DNA of 64,000 nt from Acanthamoeba lenticulata. Taxonomy: Eukaryota > Discosea > Longamoebia > Acanthamoebidae. Each line of letters opens with the position of its first letter. Within the stretch, counting starts at the first letter, position 1. The stretch lies in the NCBI GenBank assembly GCA_002179805.1, contig NAVB01000875.1:1-64000 (forward strand). The letters run 5' to 3'. The position numbers and the translations under genes are program-made. Of the stretch, positions 1-11,990 are shown piece by piece. Below the pieces are notes generated by a model. The model was given only the letters and a program-made list of their open reading frames with translations, was not told where the DNA came from and did not search any database.

Positions 1-76
1 CAAGAAACAAAAAACAAACAAAAAACAAGAAACAAACAAAAACAACAAGTGGAAGACAAAGGGCGGCAGCACGCAC

Positions 77-818
77 CAGGCCTCCTCTGAGTGGCACTGG
101 AACAGGTGGTAGCAACTGCTCGTCAACTGTCAATCGACCACGTGGTGAGCGAGCGGACTATACCACCAGCACAAACGTGTGCGATCGTTGTGGATGTGTA
201 CCATGGAGACGATCGCGCTAGAGAGGAAGAGCATGAACATCATCGTTGTCCACGAGTAATTCTGGTGGGCAGCGCGGGCGTAAGCCTGTGTGCACGCAGG
301 CAGGCAGTGACCGCTCGAGGAGAGGAGAGAACGGCGTACGTCTTCGGGTCCGATGACGAGGTAGGTGAAGAGGCCGAGGGCGGCGAAGAGCGGGACGCCG
401 AGCAGGTGGGACCACACATTGCAGGTCTGGTTGTGGAGGCGAAGCAACGAGTTGAGACACGTGCCGACGGAAAAGTTAACGCGGTAGCCCGTCCGGATGA
501 ACGGGTTATCCTGTTGGTAAGCCGGCGCCTCGTCGTAGCTGACCGTCTTGTAGGTCGTGCACCTTAAAAGAAAGAGTGTTCCAAACAGTAATAAATGATT
601 AAAAAGTGATTAACTGGAACTCGATTAGAAGAAAAAGTGATCTCGCATTATGGGCCGTACTTGGAATGCTTGCAAACGGAATGCGGACTGGGCTGCGCAC
701 TGCTCTGCTCCTCAGAGGTCGCGAGGGAGCGCTTGATGAGGTTGGGGGAGTGGTGGTGTAGCTTGGAAGCCCGGCTCTTCTCGGACCACGCCGGAATGGT
801 AAGTACTCCCCGCATCAT
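77..818 (-). CDS. PAQR family (adiponectin/progestin receptor-like) membrane protein, 3' part outside window
   Basis: Seven-transmembrane receptors of the PAQR/hemolysin III family; some members are ceramidase-like sensors in the plasma or endomembranes. Exons that keep one frame are 661-818 (start ATG at 818, donor AA/gtacgg), 340-562, 202-286 and 77-126; the gene then runs off the left edge in an intron. The joined product shows the family signature just before the first membrane span: RTGYRVNFS, then LHNQTCNVWSHLLG, a hydrophobic segment starting GVPLFAALGLFTYLVIG, then TSSCYHLFQCHSEE, whose YH and CHSE residues match the second-span region of PAQR proteins. About 175 residues are visible; later spans and the C-terminal zinc-binding histidines are not in the window. 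It is divergent from the F-box/WD40 gene. Family assignment is firm; ligand and function cannot be told. Confidence 0.85.
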
Positions 819-1276
819 GAGTTCGAACGATTTGTGTCCAGGAGCAAGGAAGACTGGGCGGGAGAGGCAAATGCAAGGTCAATTCACTGTTCCCCTCTAC
901 TCACGCATCCAGCGCCCTCGTGCTGTCTCCCGCCAACCATTCCTAACTCCGTGATCTCCCATTCGCCCGCGGCTTCGTTGTTTGAATTCTTGGCCACGCC
1001 CCGCCAAGTTTTCTTTCTTTTTCGCGATCTGGTTCCGATTTTCTATCTTGAGAAACAATATTTGTCTGCTGGCAATGTGCTGCTTGGCGTTTAGATGGCC
1101 ATTGCCAAGACTACTACCGTTGTAGGAAAGTTGCGCCTGTGACCTTTTGGATCGTTGTCAACAGTTCAGTTCAGAGCTCCTTCTCGGAACCAACCACAAT
1201 TCGCGGGTGGGCCCTACGCTACGGCGCGTTGGCTTATACGAGTAAAGTGAAAGCTGAATGCCGGAAGAACCGCAGG
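819..1276. other. Intergenic region between divergent genes
   Basis: About 460 bases separate the start codons of the PAQR gene and the F-box/WD40 gene. It must hold both promoters and 5' leaders. The run at 1010-1030 is T-rich. An ATG at 1095 opens a 15-codon reading frame that closes at 1140-1142, so it is at most a short upstream ORF. I see no further gene or repeat. Confidence 0.5.
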
Positions 1277-3775
1277 ATGCAGCAACAAGCACCCCAATGC
1301 GTAAGCGCTGAACCTACCACAGTCCTGCCGTCTGTCAGCCATGGCGATGCAGTGACAAGCCTGGCTCCTGATCTCCCACCAGTTGACGTCGACGGCGACG
1401 ATGTCACTTCTGACTCTGCCGAGTCTCATGACGAGGCAACCGCTTGCGATGGCGAAGGTGTCCCCTGGGAGGTCTGGGTGTGCGTGCTCGCCACTCTGAC
1501 CAACCCGCTCGACATCCTCGCCTTTAGCCAAGCGTGCCGTCTCTTCCACGCCATTTGCCAATCGTACGTCCTTGCCAACTCCACGAGCCAAGTAAACAAC
1601 TACGTTTTGCTCAAGTGGTCGCTCTCGGCCTCCTTAAGAGGCCTCGTGTGGCGGCAGCTACTCGACGCCACGCACGGCTGGATGTTCGAGCGGTGGCGTG
1701 AGCACCTGGACCCCCAGGCGCTTGGTGGCTGGCGCAACGTCTACCTCGTGTGTCGGCGCGCGGCCTGCGCTCGCATCAACGCCAAACGCCTTTGCCGAAT
1801 GCCCTTGTCTCCCACGTTCGCGCGCCCCCGCTTGTGCTTCACTTTCACCACCAAAGGGTTCTTCTTGCTTGCGCTCACATTGCCACTTGTGGGAGAGCAG
1901 CACTCGATGCTACGACAGCTGGTGCCTGGAGTTTGGTCCTTTTCCGCTCGGCCGCTTCGCGGTGGACTGCTCTGACATCGTGCACAAGCCTGGTTCGCAA
2001 TCTCAGCCACGGCTGCGATCGTTGTTGTTCTTGTAGTTGTTGATGATGATCACTCGTGTGGGCTGCCGCACACATGTGAAGACATGGCGGCCATATCTTC
2101 ATGGAAACAGGACCCAGTCTCGGGCAGGAACAAGGGCAACCACCTGATCAACCTGTGGACCGAGTGCATCGACGAGCAGGATGACGCGTCAAGCACGACG
2201 ACGTCGATGAAGACGCGGTTGACGCCCATCTTTGGGGGTGATGTCGTGCCGCGTTCGCGACGCGGCAAAGTGTGGCTCCAGTCTGCGGTCCTGGCGGGCC
2301 ACGCCGCACCGGTCACCTGCATGAAACTGCTTCGCGCCCAAAAGCGGCTGATTTCGGGCTCATGCGACAGGCACGCTCGCCTGCATGCACACGGCTCAGA
2401 GCTGGAGGGGCTGACACCACACAATGGTTTCTTGTTGTTGTTGTTGTTGTCTGCATCGTTTCAACCAGGTCGATCAAAGTGTGGGACCTCGAGCGGCCCA
2501 AGGCGGCCACGACGACTCTTGAAGGCCACCAGTTGGATGTGACTTCCATGCAGCTCAACGCGTACCTGCTCGTACGCTTGTTTACCCATCCGCTCCCGTC
2601 TCTGCCGTTGCCGTACGGCAGTTGATTGTCCCTCCCCACGTGCCTCGTGCGCGCCTGCACACAAAGGTGAGCGGCTCGCAGGACCGGACGGTCGCATTGT
2701 GGGATGTGAACCAGGGCCAGCGCGTGCACTCCTTCCATGGCCACTCGCACTTTGTGACTGGTGCGTTCATCATTTTCTTTTTACTTGAGATTAGTTTATT
2801 GTTTGATGACGTGTCAGTCCTTCTGACCATTTGTTGGGCGGGTTGGCTGGTGGCTCAGACGTGGCGATCAACCAGGCCGGGACGCTGCTGCTGAGCGGCT
2901 CGTGGGACAAATCCATCAGGCTGTGGGACTCGCGCACCGGCGAGTGCAACGTGCGCCTCGACTTGGGTGCGCTCTCTGCCTCACCCTCTCTCCCTCTCTC
3001 CACGATGAAATGGACTCAACCAAGGTTTGGTGGCGTGTAGGATTTGATGTCAAGAACGTGACCTTCAATCCGAACGAAGGGCGCGTCTACTTTGGTCCGC
3101 TCAGCTCTGGCCAGCTTGGGTGCTGGGTGGACCTGCGCAAGGTCGAGGCCAAGGTGGCGGTGCGAACGCCGCCGCAGCCGAATTCAGCCGGTTTCGCCAT
3201 GATGCCCCTCGCCCTCTACGACGACATCGACCTCCTCTTTGCAGGTGAGCAACTCAACCACTTGTTTTCGACATGCGTTTCGCAGCGGTGCAGATCTGAT
3301 AAGCCTTTCGCCACACCCAGATGGCGTCGTGCACAAGTTCCACACGGGCGGAAAGGGTCACCGAGCGATGTCACCGCAGATCGGCCTCGACAGAGGCGCT
3401 GGCCGGTTATGGAAGCAGTTCTACTCGAGTGTGGGCGCCTGCTGGACGGCGGCGGGCACGCTCGTGGCGGCAGGCCAAGGCTGTCTCTTCTTCGCCGACC
3501 TGACCTGTACGCCGGAGTGGGACGATGACGACGGCGACGAGCGCAATGGCAGATGGGCAGAGGCGCGCGAGGAGTGGGCAAACCGCAAGGCTCGCGTGCC
3601 GCTCGCCACACTGCGCCAGCCCACGCCAGAGGAGGTGGCGCGCGACATCGACTCAGCACAGAAACAGATGGAAGAGCTCAAACGCACTACGCTGGCTCGT
3701 GAGAAAGAAGAGCTGAGCAAACAAAAGAACGAACGAAAGAAACGGACCCTCCGTCGCATGAACAAGATGAATTAA
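1277..3775 (+). CDS. F-box and WD40-repeat protein
   Basis: Likely substrate receptor of an SCF-type ubiquitin ligase: the F-box would bind Skp1 and the WD40 propeller a substrate. The ATG at 1277 is the first in frame. A probable F-box starts near residue 62 (VPWEVWVCVLATL, then LDILAFSQACRLFHAIC). WD40 blades follow in separate exons: GHAAPVTCMKLL with LISGSCDR/SIKVWDLE; VSGSQDRTVALWDVNQG; LLLSGSWDKSIRLWDSRTG; then weaker blades. The C-terminus (after about 3600) is a charged helix rich in K, E and R ending at the stop 3773-3775. The intron 2371-2468 appears to use a GC donor (GACAG/gcacgc) and restores CDRSIKVWD. Between about 1750 and 2083 the frame is interrupted by one TGA at 1973; I infer at least one intron there but could not fix its ends. 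Its stop lies only 54 bases from the convergent stop of the next gene. Confidence 0.75.
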
Positions 3776-3829
3776 AAGGTACTTTTACTATTTAATTTTT
3801 TGTTTTTATTCATGCAACAGAGCCGTTCC

Positions 3830-6800
3830 TTACCAGAACCAGCCCTTCTTCTCCTCGGCTGCTGGTGGCGCTCCACCTCGGCCGGCTTCGGGCGGCATGC
3901 CGCCTCGGCCTCGGCCGCCAGGCGAGGCATCGCCTCGGCCACGACCACTGTCTGGCGGAGGACCGCCCCAGCCGTCGCCGCCTCGACCACGTCCGCCGCC
4001 TCCTCGGCCGCCCATCATCGGGTCGTCAAAGTCCCGACCTCGTCCTCCGCCACGGCCACCACGGCCGCCCATCATCGGGTCGTCTCGGTCCATGGGGCCG
4101 CCTCGGCCACCACGGCCGCCCATCATGTCGTCGCCTCGTCCTCCGCCGCGGCCGCCACCGCCCCCTCGGCTTCCCATCAGATCATCCCGATTCATGGGGC
4201 CGCCTCGTCCGCCCATCATCATGTCGTCGCGGCCACGGCCGCCCGGCGGGGCGCCTCGGCCGCTGCCGTGCCGCCAGTCCGGCCCCTGGCGGCCCTCGCG
4301 ATCGCTGTTGCTGTCGCTGCCGTCGTCGTCACGGTCTCGCGGACGGCCGCGGCCGCCGCTCTGTCGGCGCCAGTCGTCCTCCGGTCGGCCTCCGCGTCCG
4401 GTGTGGTCGTCCCCCTGCTCCTCGTCGCTGCTGGTGGCGGCATCGTCGCTATCACTGTTCTCGCTGTCGCTGTTGTGTCGGCTGCTGCCACGCGAGCTGC
4501 CACGTGAGCTGCCACGCGAGCCGCCGCCGCCGCCTCGGCCTCCAGGAGGCTGGCGCGGGCCGCCCCAGCCGCCCCGGTCGCTGTCCTCGCTGCCACGGCG
4601 GCTGCCTGGGCGGCTGCCGCGTAAGTCGTCGTTGCCACCGCGGCCTCCTCGGCCCATGGGGCTCATGTCCGGCGGTGGGCCACCGCGTCCGCGCCCGGCC
4701 GCGCCGCCCGACCCAAAGGAGCGCATCGAGAGGCCGAGTCCGTCGTCTTCGTCATCGCCATGATGGTCCCAGCCCGGCGGCTCGCCGCTCCTGCCGCGGG
4801 CCATCGGGCTCATGTCGGGCCCACCGCGGCCACGGCCGCCCATGGGCGGCATGTCGGGCCCGCCTCGGCCGCGGCCGCCCATCGGGCTTGGCGGCATGTC
4901 GCCTCCTCGGCCGCGACCGCCCATCCCGCGACCTCGTCCGCCGGCGCTGTCTCGCTCGCTCTCGCTTCCGCTGTCGGCGCCCCACGAGCCACCACCACGG
5001 CCGCCGCCGCGCCCGCCCGGACCGCCCATGCCCATGCTACCTCGGCCGCGCCCGCCGGCGCCGCGCATCTCGCCGTCGCTGTCGCTGCGGTTGCTGCTGC
5101 TGCTCATGCGGCGCGGGTCACGGCGCGGATCGTCGTCGCTCCCGACCTCGCTGCTGTCCGACCGGCCGTTCCGGCGCGCGCCTACCGACCCCGCGGCCCT
5201 CCTCGGCGGTTGGTCGCCGGCGTTGTTGTCGGTATTGGCAAAGGCCTGCGCAATAGCCGCGTGGGGCGATCAGCCAAAGGTCAAAGGGAAGGGAGGCTGG
5301 GCGGGTCGCGGTACCTGTTCGTCGTAGGGCAGCAGGGGAGGCGGCTCAAACTTGAGGGGCAGAGGGCCTCCTCGGCCGCGCGAGCCCGCGATCTAGTATC
5401 GGTCATGATGATGATGACAAAGCGTTAAATGAGAATTTGGACAGTCGAGTTGAGGGGAGAGGCAAGATGATGGACGCATACCATGCGGTTGAGCAGCGCG
5501 AACGACTCCTTGGGCGTGCGCTTGGACTCCATGCTGCACGCACCCGTGACGGGTCAGCTGAGGCTCTCGATCGAGGGGCAGAGAGTGACAAGAGGGGCAA
5601 CGTACTCGTCGGGACGGAAGGAGTCGAGCAGGTGCGCGATCTGCCGCGGGTTGAGATGCGGGAACGTCGCTTTGATCATCTCCTCGTTGCCGTAAAAGTC
5701 CTGATGTACATGCACACCGGGTAGGCGGGCGTGAGCATATCACGCTCATCATCCAATGCCTTGAGGCCAGGATCATCCTGAAGGACGTCGCGTACGGGCG
5801 ACTTGGGCATGACCAGCACGTTGACGGCCTGCGTGATGCGCACGAACGAGTTGTTGCTGCGCCGCGCCACAATGGCCGCGTCAGCTTCCAACGACTCTGC
5901 CAGAAGCGAGAGCAGAAGAGGGGACGTTCGTACGGGGAGCGGGAGTAGGGCAGCAGGGAGCTGATCTCGTCCGTCTGGCGCCACGAGTCGAGCTCGCTCA
6001 GCGAGTTCTTGATCTGGAAGCCGCTGCCGCACGTGAAGAGGTCCCTGTTGTTGTTGTCATCGTCGTCGTTGTTGTGGTGGTGATGCAGGCCGTGAGTAGA
6101 GAGGACCCGAAAAGGGCAACGAGAGAGAAGGCAACACACGCACCAGTAGTCGCGGGGCGGGTCGCCGGGCCGCTGGGACTTGGGGTCGGGCGGGAAGGAG
6201 CATTCGATGAGCGTGTTGAAGAGCCCGACGTCGAGCTCGAGGAACACTTGGGTGAAGAACTGGCGGACGATGAGCGGGTAGATCTTGTAGCGCTTGCTGG
6301 CCATGCTGCGCAGCACGTCGTCCAGCACGCGGATGACATCCCGCACGCTCTTCAGGCTCTCGTTCACGTCCCACGGGATGAAGCCCCGGCTCCGCTGCAC
6401 CACCCTGCAATTATAATTAATCAATTAAATATTTCGTTTCTGTAGTTTATAATTATTTAAAAGAGTAATAAATAAATAAATCGTGCGATTTGAGGTACTT
6501 TTGGGCCTGGCGGAGGATGCAGGGCTTGAGAAGCGGCATGACGGCCTTGCGCACGTTGGCCAGCAGGCGCGAGTAGACGGCGAGGGCCTGGGCTTGGAGG
6601 CCAACGAGGAAGACCTCCACGCCCTCGCCCGAGCCAGCGCGGGCGGGTTTGACCTGCACGCCGTCGGTCTTGGGGTCCACGAGCTCCTCCCAACAGTCGA
6701 CCTCCGACGCCAGCTTCTCCTCGACTGACTCCTCGGTCTTGATGAAGTGAAGGAGGCGCGTCGTGTAGGAGAGCCAATAGCACAGCATCGTGTTGTCGTT

Positions 6801-9800
6801 GGCGCTTTTCTGCAGTGTGTCAGTGTCAGTGTTAGTGTTGGTGTAGTGCGGCCGAGATGAGTCGAGCACGTACGGCTGTGTTGGCCTTGATGGCCTCGAG
6901 CAGGTGCTGAAGGAGCCGGTCGTGGTGGCCGTCCACAACGAGGGCGTCCTTGCGCAGGAGGCGCGAGAAGAGCTCCTTGTGGGACTTTTCCCGCTCCTCG
7001 TCGTCATCGTCGTCACCGCCGCGCTTGGACTCGTCGTCGCTATCATCGTTGCCATCCTTGCCGTCGGAGGACCTGGGCGGAATGCCCGCCAAGTGAATGA
7101 ACTTCTCCACCATCTTGAGCTCGCCAACACGCCGCTTGAGCTTCTTGGCCTTCTTGCCGCCGCCGTCCTCGTCGTCATCGTCCGAGTCGCTGTCTGAGTC
7201 CGAGTCGGAATCCGATCCGCTGTCCGAGTCCGAGTCCTGCGGTCACAGCACAGCAGAGCCGCTCAGCCACTGAAAGCTCACGAGGGTAAAGGAGATGCAG
7301 AACGCACGTCGTCGTCCTTGGATTTTTTGCTCTTTTTGGCCTTCTCGAGCTCGGCCTGCAGCCGGGCGACCTCGTCCCGGAGCTGTCTCTGCGCAGCTTC
7401 GTCGACAGAAGAAGTCGCCGAAGAGGGCTTGCGTGCGGCCCCGGCGAGCTGGGCCGCCAGATCGTCGCTCTTGGCCTTGAACTCCTGCGCGCGCTGCTCG
7501 GCCTCGCGCTGCTTGCGCTCGAGCTCCTGCGCCCGGCGTGCGGCGTCGTCGCGCTCGTCCTTGAGCTTGCGCAGGTCGCGCTCCCGCGCGTCCTTCTCCC
7601 GCCGCAGGGTCTCGACCTCGGCCTTGACGCCGTCGCGCTCGCGCTTGATTTCTTCGATCTTGCGGCGCAATTCGTCCTCCTTGCCGCTGTCCTTGCGCGA
7701 ATCCCTGCCGCCTTGGCTCTGCAGCGTCTGGAGCTGCTCCTTTAGGCTGTGCTTGGCGCGCTTGACGCTGTCCACCTTGTCGGTGAGCTCGGCCACCTTC
7801 TTCTCGAGGTCGTACTTGACAGTGTCGCGCTGCCGCACGGCGTCCTCGGCCTCGCGTCGCTTGGCCTCGAGATCGCGCTGGGCCTGTTCCTTGGCACGGA
7901 TGAGGTCCGCGTTCTCGCGTGCGAGCTTGTCCCTCTCCTCTCGGTCCGACGAACCCTTGGCAGACGCCCGCTTGAGGTCGTCGAGCTCCTTCGTTAGTCG
8001 CTCCTTCTCGCGCTTCAGGTCATCGGCGAGCTTGGTCGCCGCGTCCTTGTCCCGCTTGAGCGAATCTGCGCCTGTAAGCCCCGTGATGTTGATTGATAAG
8101 ATGACGATAAGATCAACACTCGCGACGTCCATGAAAAGAAGGCAGGGCCGCACCAGATTGGTTCTTGGCGGCCTCCTTGATCAGTCGCTCCTTCTCGGAC
8201 TTGGCGTCGTCCGCCTCCTTTTTGATCCTGCACGAGGAAGGGGGCTTGATGAATTCAACTGCCCAGATGAGCTGGAAAGGAATTTCACACACGCACCGGT
8301 CCTTCTCCCGGCGGAGATCATCGGCCTCCTTCTGGGCGCGCTCCTTGTCGCGCTTGGCCTGGTCGAGCTCACGCTGAACAGCGTCGCGCTTGGACCGCTC
8401 GTCGTCGAGTTGCTTCTCGAGCCGGTCCTCGGCCTCTTCCTTTTGTCGTCGGAGATCGTCGTTTTCGCGCTTGAGCGATGCGAGGGCGTCGCTCTCGCCG
8501 GCAGCCTTCTCGGCCTTGCGCTGGTTGTCCTTGAGCTCTTCGAGCTTCTTTTGCAGCTTATCGATCTCCTTGTCCTTGCGCTCGAGCTCGCGCTTGTCGC
8601 GCTCCAAGTCGGCCGCTTTGGCCTTGAGCTCCTCGTCGCGGGCGGCGATGGTCTGCTCCTGCTCCTTGACCGTTTTCTCGAGTTCCTTCCGTCGCTCCTT
8701 GCCGCCCTTCTTCTTGGACTTCTTGCTCGAGTCCTCTTTGATTGAGGACGTATCATCGTCGGACATGTCCGACTCGAGCTCGCTCTCCGACTCGAGGTCT
8801 CGTGATGACGTCGTCGATGAGAGCAGGCCCGACTTGTCCTTCTTCTCCTTCTTTTTCTTCTCCTTCTTCTCCTTCTTTTCTTTTCTTTCCTTCTCCTTGC
8901 GCTCCTTTTCCTCCTTCTTCTCCTTCTCCTTGCGCTCCTTCTCCTCCTTCTTCTTGCGCTCCTTTTCCTCCTTTTCGCTCTCGTCCTTGTCCTTGTCCGA
9001 CTTCTTCTTCTTCTCCTTTTCGCTCTCCGTGCCAGCATCGTCATCGCGTGGCGACGTCTTACGCGCGCTGTCCCGGCTTTCCTTCCACATCTCCTCCGGC
9101 TTCTTCTCACCGAAACCTGCTCAAGGCGGACACACACGACATCAGCGGCCCGAACTCGATGGGGACGCTCGCGCGACCGTCCCCAAGTGCTCTTCAAAAG
9201 GAGGGGAAGGGGTACCCTCGGAGTAATTCCCCTTGAGCGCAAATAATTGCTATTTTTGTAAATGATAATTCAAACAAGAAGAGGGAGAGTTGAGTCAGTC
9301 ATGCAGGGGGGCAAGAAGAGGGAGAGGAAGATAAAAGACCTTGAAGTGGGGCTTGCAGTAATATTTTCCTGCAGGGTGCGAGCGAGCAGTGTGAGAACGG
9401 AACAAGGACAGGGCCAGAGGGGACGTGAGTGCACAATGAGAAGGGGAATACCTTGGAGTGAAGCGTAGGAGCCAAGCTTCAGCATCGACTTGCAGTAGTC
9501 GCACTTGAAGCATTCTTTGTGGAAGTTTTTGCCATCTAACGGAACATGACAAAGCGTGTGAGCGCTCGCTACAAGAAAAAATGGCCATCTCCCGTGCTGC
9601 CAAGCGTAAGGTGGGGTGGACGCACCAGCCTGGACTTTCTCGAGGGCATAGACTCTCTTGGCACACACGTCGCACGTTTCAGCCTGTACCGTGATGCGCG
9701 AGCCGGTGCTCTTTTTTTCAGCAGGCTGGCTCTCCTGAAAATCGCCCGTGGAGGGGTGAGCTCCCGGCCACATAGGTGGTCAAGGGATGATGTTCTTAAT

Positions 9801-9882
9801 GGATGAGCGGTACCGTGCGAGATTTGTCTTCAAACACAGATTTCGCGGACAGCATCGTGCTGCTCCGCTTTGTGTCACTCAT
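3830..9882 (-). CDS. Giant LIM / coiled-coil / dilute (DIL) domain protein with Gly-Arg-rich tail
   Basis: Probably a cytoskeletal or vesicle-transport scaffold of about 1,600 residues. Exon 1 is 9814-9882 (ATG at 9882), then 9626-9734, 9452-9535, 9340-9368, a 16-base microexon 9216-9231, and a long exon from 9116. Joined, these give one LIM domain: CDVC, 17 residues, HKECFKCDYC, 17 residues, CKPH, followed by FKGNYSEGFG as in animal LIM proteins such as EPLIN. Next come about 550 residues of highly charged K/E/D/R coiled coil (9116 to 7309), an Asp/Ser-rich acidic stretch, and a DIL domain like that of myosin V tails: MLCYWLSYTTRLLHFIK, then VGLQAQALAVYSRLLANV, then VLDDVLRSMASKRY and LDVGLFNTLIE. 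The domain ends around PRQIAHLLDSFRPDD, followed by small exons near 5490-5540 and 5316-5393. The last exon (about 5246-3830) encodes some 470 residues of RGRGG/GGRGG repeats with acidic SDS stretches, ending KKGWFW. No myosin motor is present. The fusion is supported by unbroken phase across the junctions I checked; cDNA is lacking. Confidence 0.8.
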
Positions 9883-10169
9883 TTGTTTTCCGCGCCGCTA
9901 GAAGTATTTCTAGTCTCAACTGCCAGCAGTCGGTTCCCTCGCGTACAAACTGGCACGCAACAGAAGCGATAAGGAAGCGTCTGCGCAGGACGACGGCTGC
10001 TGTCTTCGTCTCCAGCAGCTTCTGCCCGCCCTCTTCCCCTATTGGTTGCCAGGGAAAATCCAGAACAGCAAATGAAATCCACCGCAAAGGAAAGAGAATC
10101 AAACGTCGGCCATCACCGCTTGTATTCCGCCAATGGGAGAAGAACAAGAACTTGGCGCTGCGAGCTTGC

Positions 10170-11805
10170 TTAGTCCCGCTGGTCGCTGGCGACACGCTTG
10201 CAGATGGCGTCCGTGAATTGAGTCGTCGTGGCCGAGCCACCGAGATCGCCCGTGAGCACCTTGCCCTCGCGGAGCACGTCGTAGGCGGCGCGCTCGATGC
10301 GGTTGGCGTGCGTGTAGAGACCCATGTGCCTGAGCATCATGACAGCGCTGAGGAGCAGCGCCGTCGGGTTGGCCAGGTTCTTGCCCGCAATGTCGGGAGC
10401 CGTGCCGTGCACCTGAACGAGCAGCAGCACGACGAAGTGTGAGAGTCAATGGCGAAGACGAAAGAAAGCGGGGCCAAATTGTGCGTGGTCGTACCGACTC
10501 GAAGATGGCGCTGTCGGCACCGATGTTGCCCGACGGGGTGAGGCCGAGACCGCCCACCAGACCGGCGCAAAGATCGCTGGCAATATCACCGTAGAGGTTG
10601 GGGAGCACAAGCACTTGGAACTTCTCCGGCTCCATCACCAGCTGTGTGCGTCGAGGCACAAACAACCACCAACAGCATGAAGAGGTATGAGCGGTCTGAG
10701 ACCAGGTTGTCTTTGGGCTGAGCAAGCTGGCGTACCTGCATGCAAACTTTGTCGACGGACATCTCCTCGTACTCGACGAAAGGGTAAGCGCAGGCCACCT
10801 CGCGGCAAGACTTAAGGAACAGACCGTCGGAGAGGTTCCTTTACATGGAGACGGGAAGACGCGGGGTAAGAGGCCAGCAACAGAGAGGAGAGAGTACGAT
10901 AACGATACGTACATGATGGAAGCCTTGTGGACGGCGGTGACCTTGTCCTTCTTGTGGGTCTCGGCGTACTGGAAGGCGTACTGGGCGACGCGCCTGGAGG
11001 CCTCCCGCGTGATGAGCTTGATCGACTGGCACACGCCGGGAACGACCTGGTGTTCGATGCCCGAGTACTCGCCTTCCGTGTTCTCACGGATGACAACGAT
11101 GTTGACGTTGTCATACGCGGTCTTGACGCCGGGAATGGAGCGAGCCGGCCGCACGTTGGCGTAGAGGTTAAACTGCTTGCGCAGCGCCAAGTTGAGCGAC
11201 ATGTGGCCCTTGCCGATGGGGGTGGCGAGCGGGCCTGAGGAGCGCACACCAAGTCAAGCGCGAGTAAGAAGAGCAAGGGCTATTTGAGGAGAAGTGTGGT
11301 GGTGCTTGCACGGGAGGGAGCTACCCTTCAGAGCGAGGCGAGTCTTCTTAACTGATTCGAGGACGTCGCCACCAAGTAGAGAGGAGAGACTGCCCTCCTT
11401 GGCGGTCGTGGTGGAAACCTTGACGGTCTCCCACGAGATGGGGACCTTCGCGGCAGCGAAGATCTGAACCACCGCTTCCGAAATCTCTTCACCAATGCCG
11501 TCACCCGGAATGAGCGTCACCGTCTTGTTCTCGCCAGGTTGCTCCTGCACGACATTGCCGATTTGGAAATTTAAATGGGCAGCGTAATAATTGCCTCGAT
11601 CAAGATTATGAATGGGACACTTGGGGAGCAGCAAGTTGTCACAAAAAATATAAATTTCCGGTCGCTCCTCATTTTGCGATTGAGGAAATGTACGTACGGC
11701 GTAGAGTCGGCGAGTAGCGATGGGTGCCGAAGAAACGTGAGACAGCGGCGAGGTGGCGAGGCGAGCGGGCAAGGACCGCAGGCGCATGTTGGCGGCAGCT
11801 CTCAT
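10170..11805 (-). CDS. IDH3A: Isocitrate dehydrogenase [NAD], mitochondrial, catalytic (alpha-type) subunit
   Basis: Oxidative decarboxylation of isocitrate to 2-oxoglutarate with NAD in the mitochondrial matrix (TCA cycle). The ATG at 11805 begins an Arg/Ser/Ala-rich presequence ([19 protein letters not shown]). Exon 1 ends LYA and the next opens [18 protein letters not shown], the start of the mature enzyme. Diagnostic blocks: [48 protein letters not shown] (active-site segment); [11 protein letters not shown]; the metal/substrate motif [19 protein letters not shown]; and [13 protein letters not shown] followed by [10 protein letters not shown] (nucleotide binding). These match alpha rather than the regulatory beta/gamma subunits. 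The product ends VASDQRD with stop at 10170-10172. At least six exons with introns of 60-110 bases. It is divergent from the EF-hand gene across 185 bases. Confidence 0.95.
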
Positions 11806-11990
11806 GTTGTTCGATCTTCACACGAAAGAATCACTGTCTGTGGTTTCTTGCGCATTTTTTCTTTCATTTTTAGACCAGATACAGGGATTTATCCGGCAAC
11901 GAGCTGGGCGTGCGGTGAACGAGGAGGACCACAGCTCATCGCTCAGTTGAAATTTGAACCTGCAGACCTCGCTTCTTTTTCTACACAAAG

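Noticed and set aside
1973..1975. In-frame TGA in the F-box/WD40 gene, suggesting a pseudogene
   Set aside because: The same frame resumes on both sides and many other introns in the gene are real, so an unplaced intron is more likely than a broken gene. RNA data would settle it.
3865..5256. Long plus-strand open frame (463 codons), Arg/Cys-rich
   Set aside because: It is antisense to the Gly/Arg-rich tail exon of the LIM/DIL gene. GC-rich repeats of GGC/CGG codons leave all frames open; composition is not protein-like.
7318..8745. Plus-strand open frame of 475 codons, Ser/Leu-rich
   Set aside because: Antisense of the Lys/Glu coiled-coil exons, crossing their introns; the reverse of AAG/GAG codons gives CTT/CTC and keeps the frame open.
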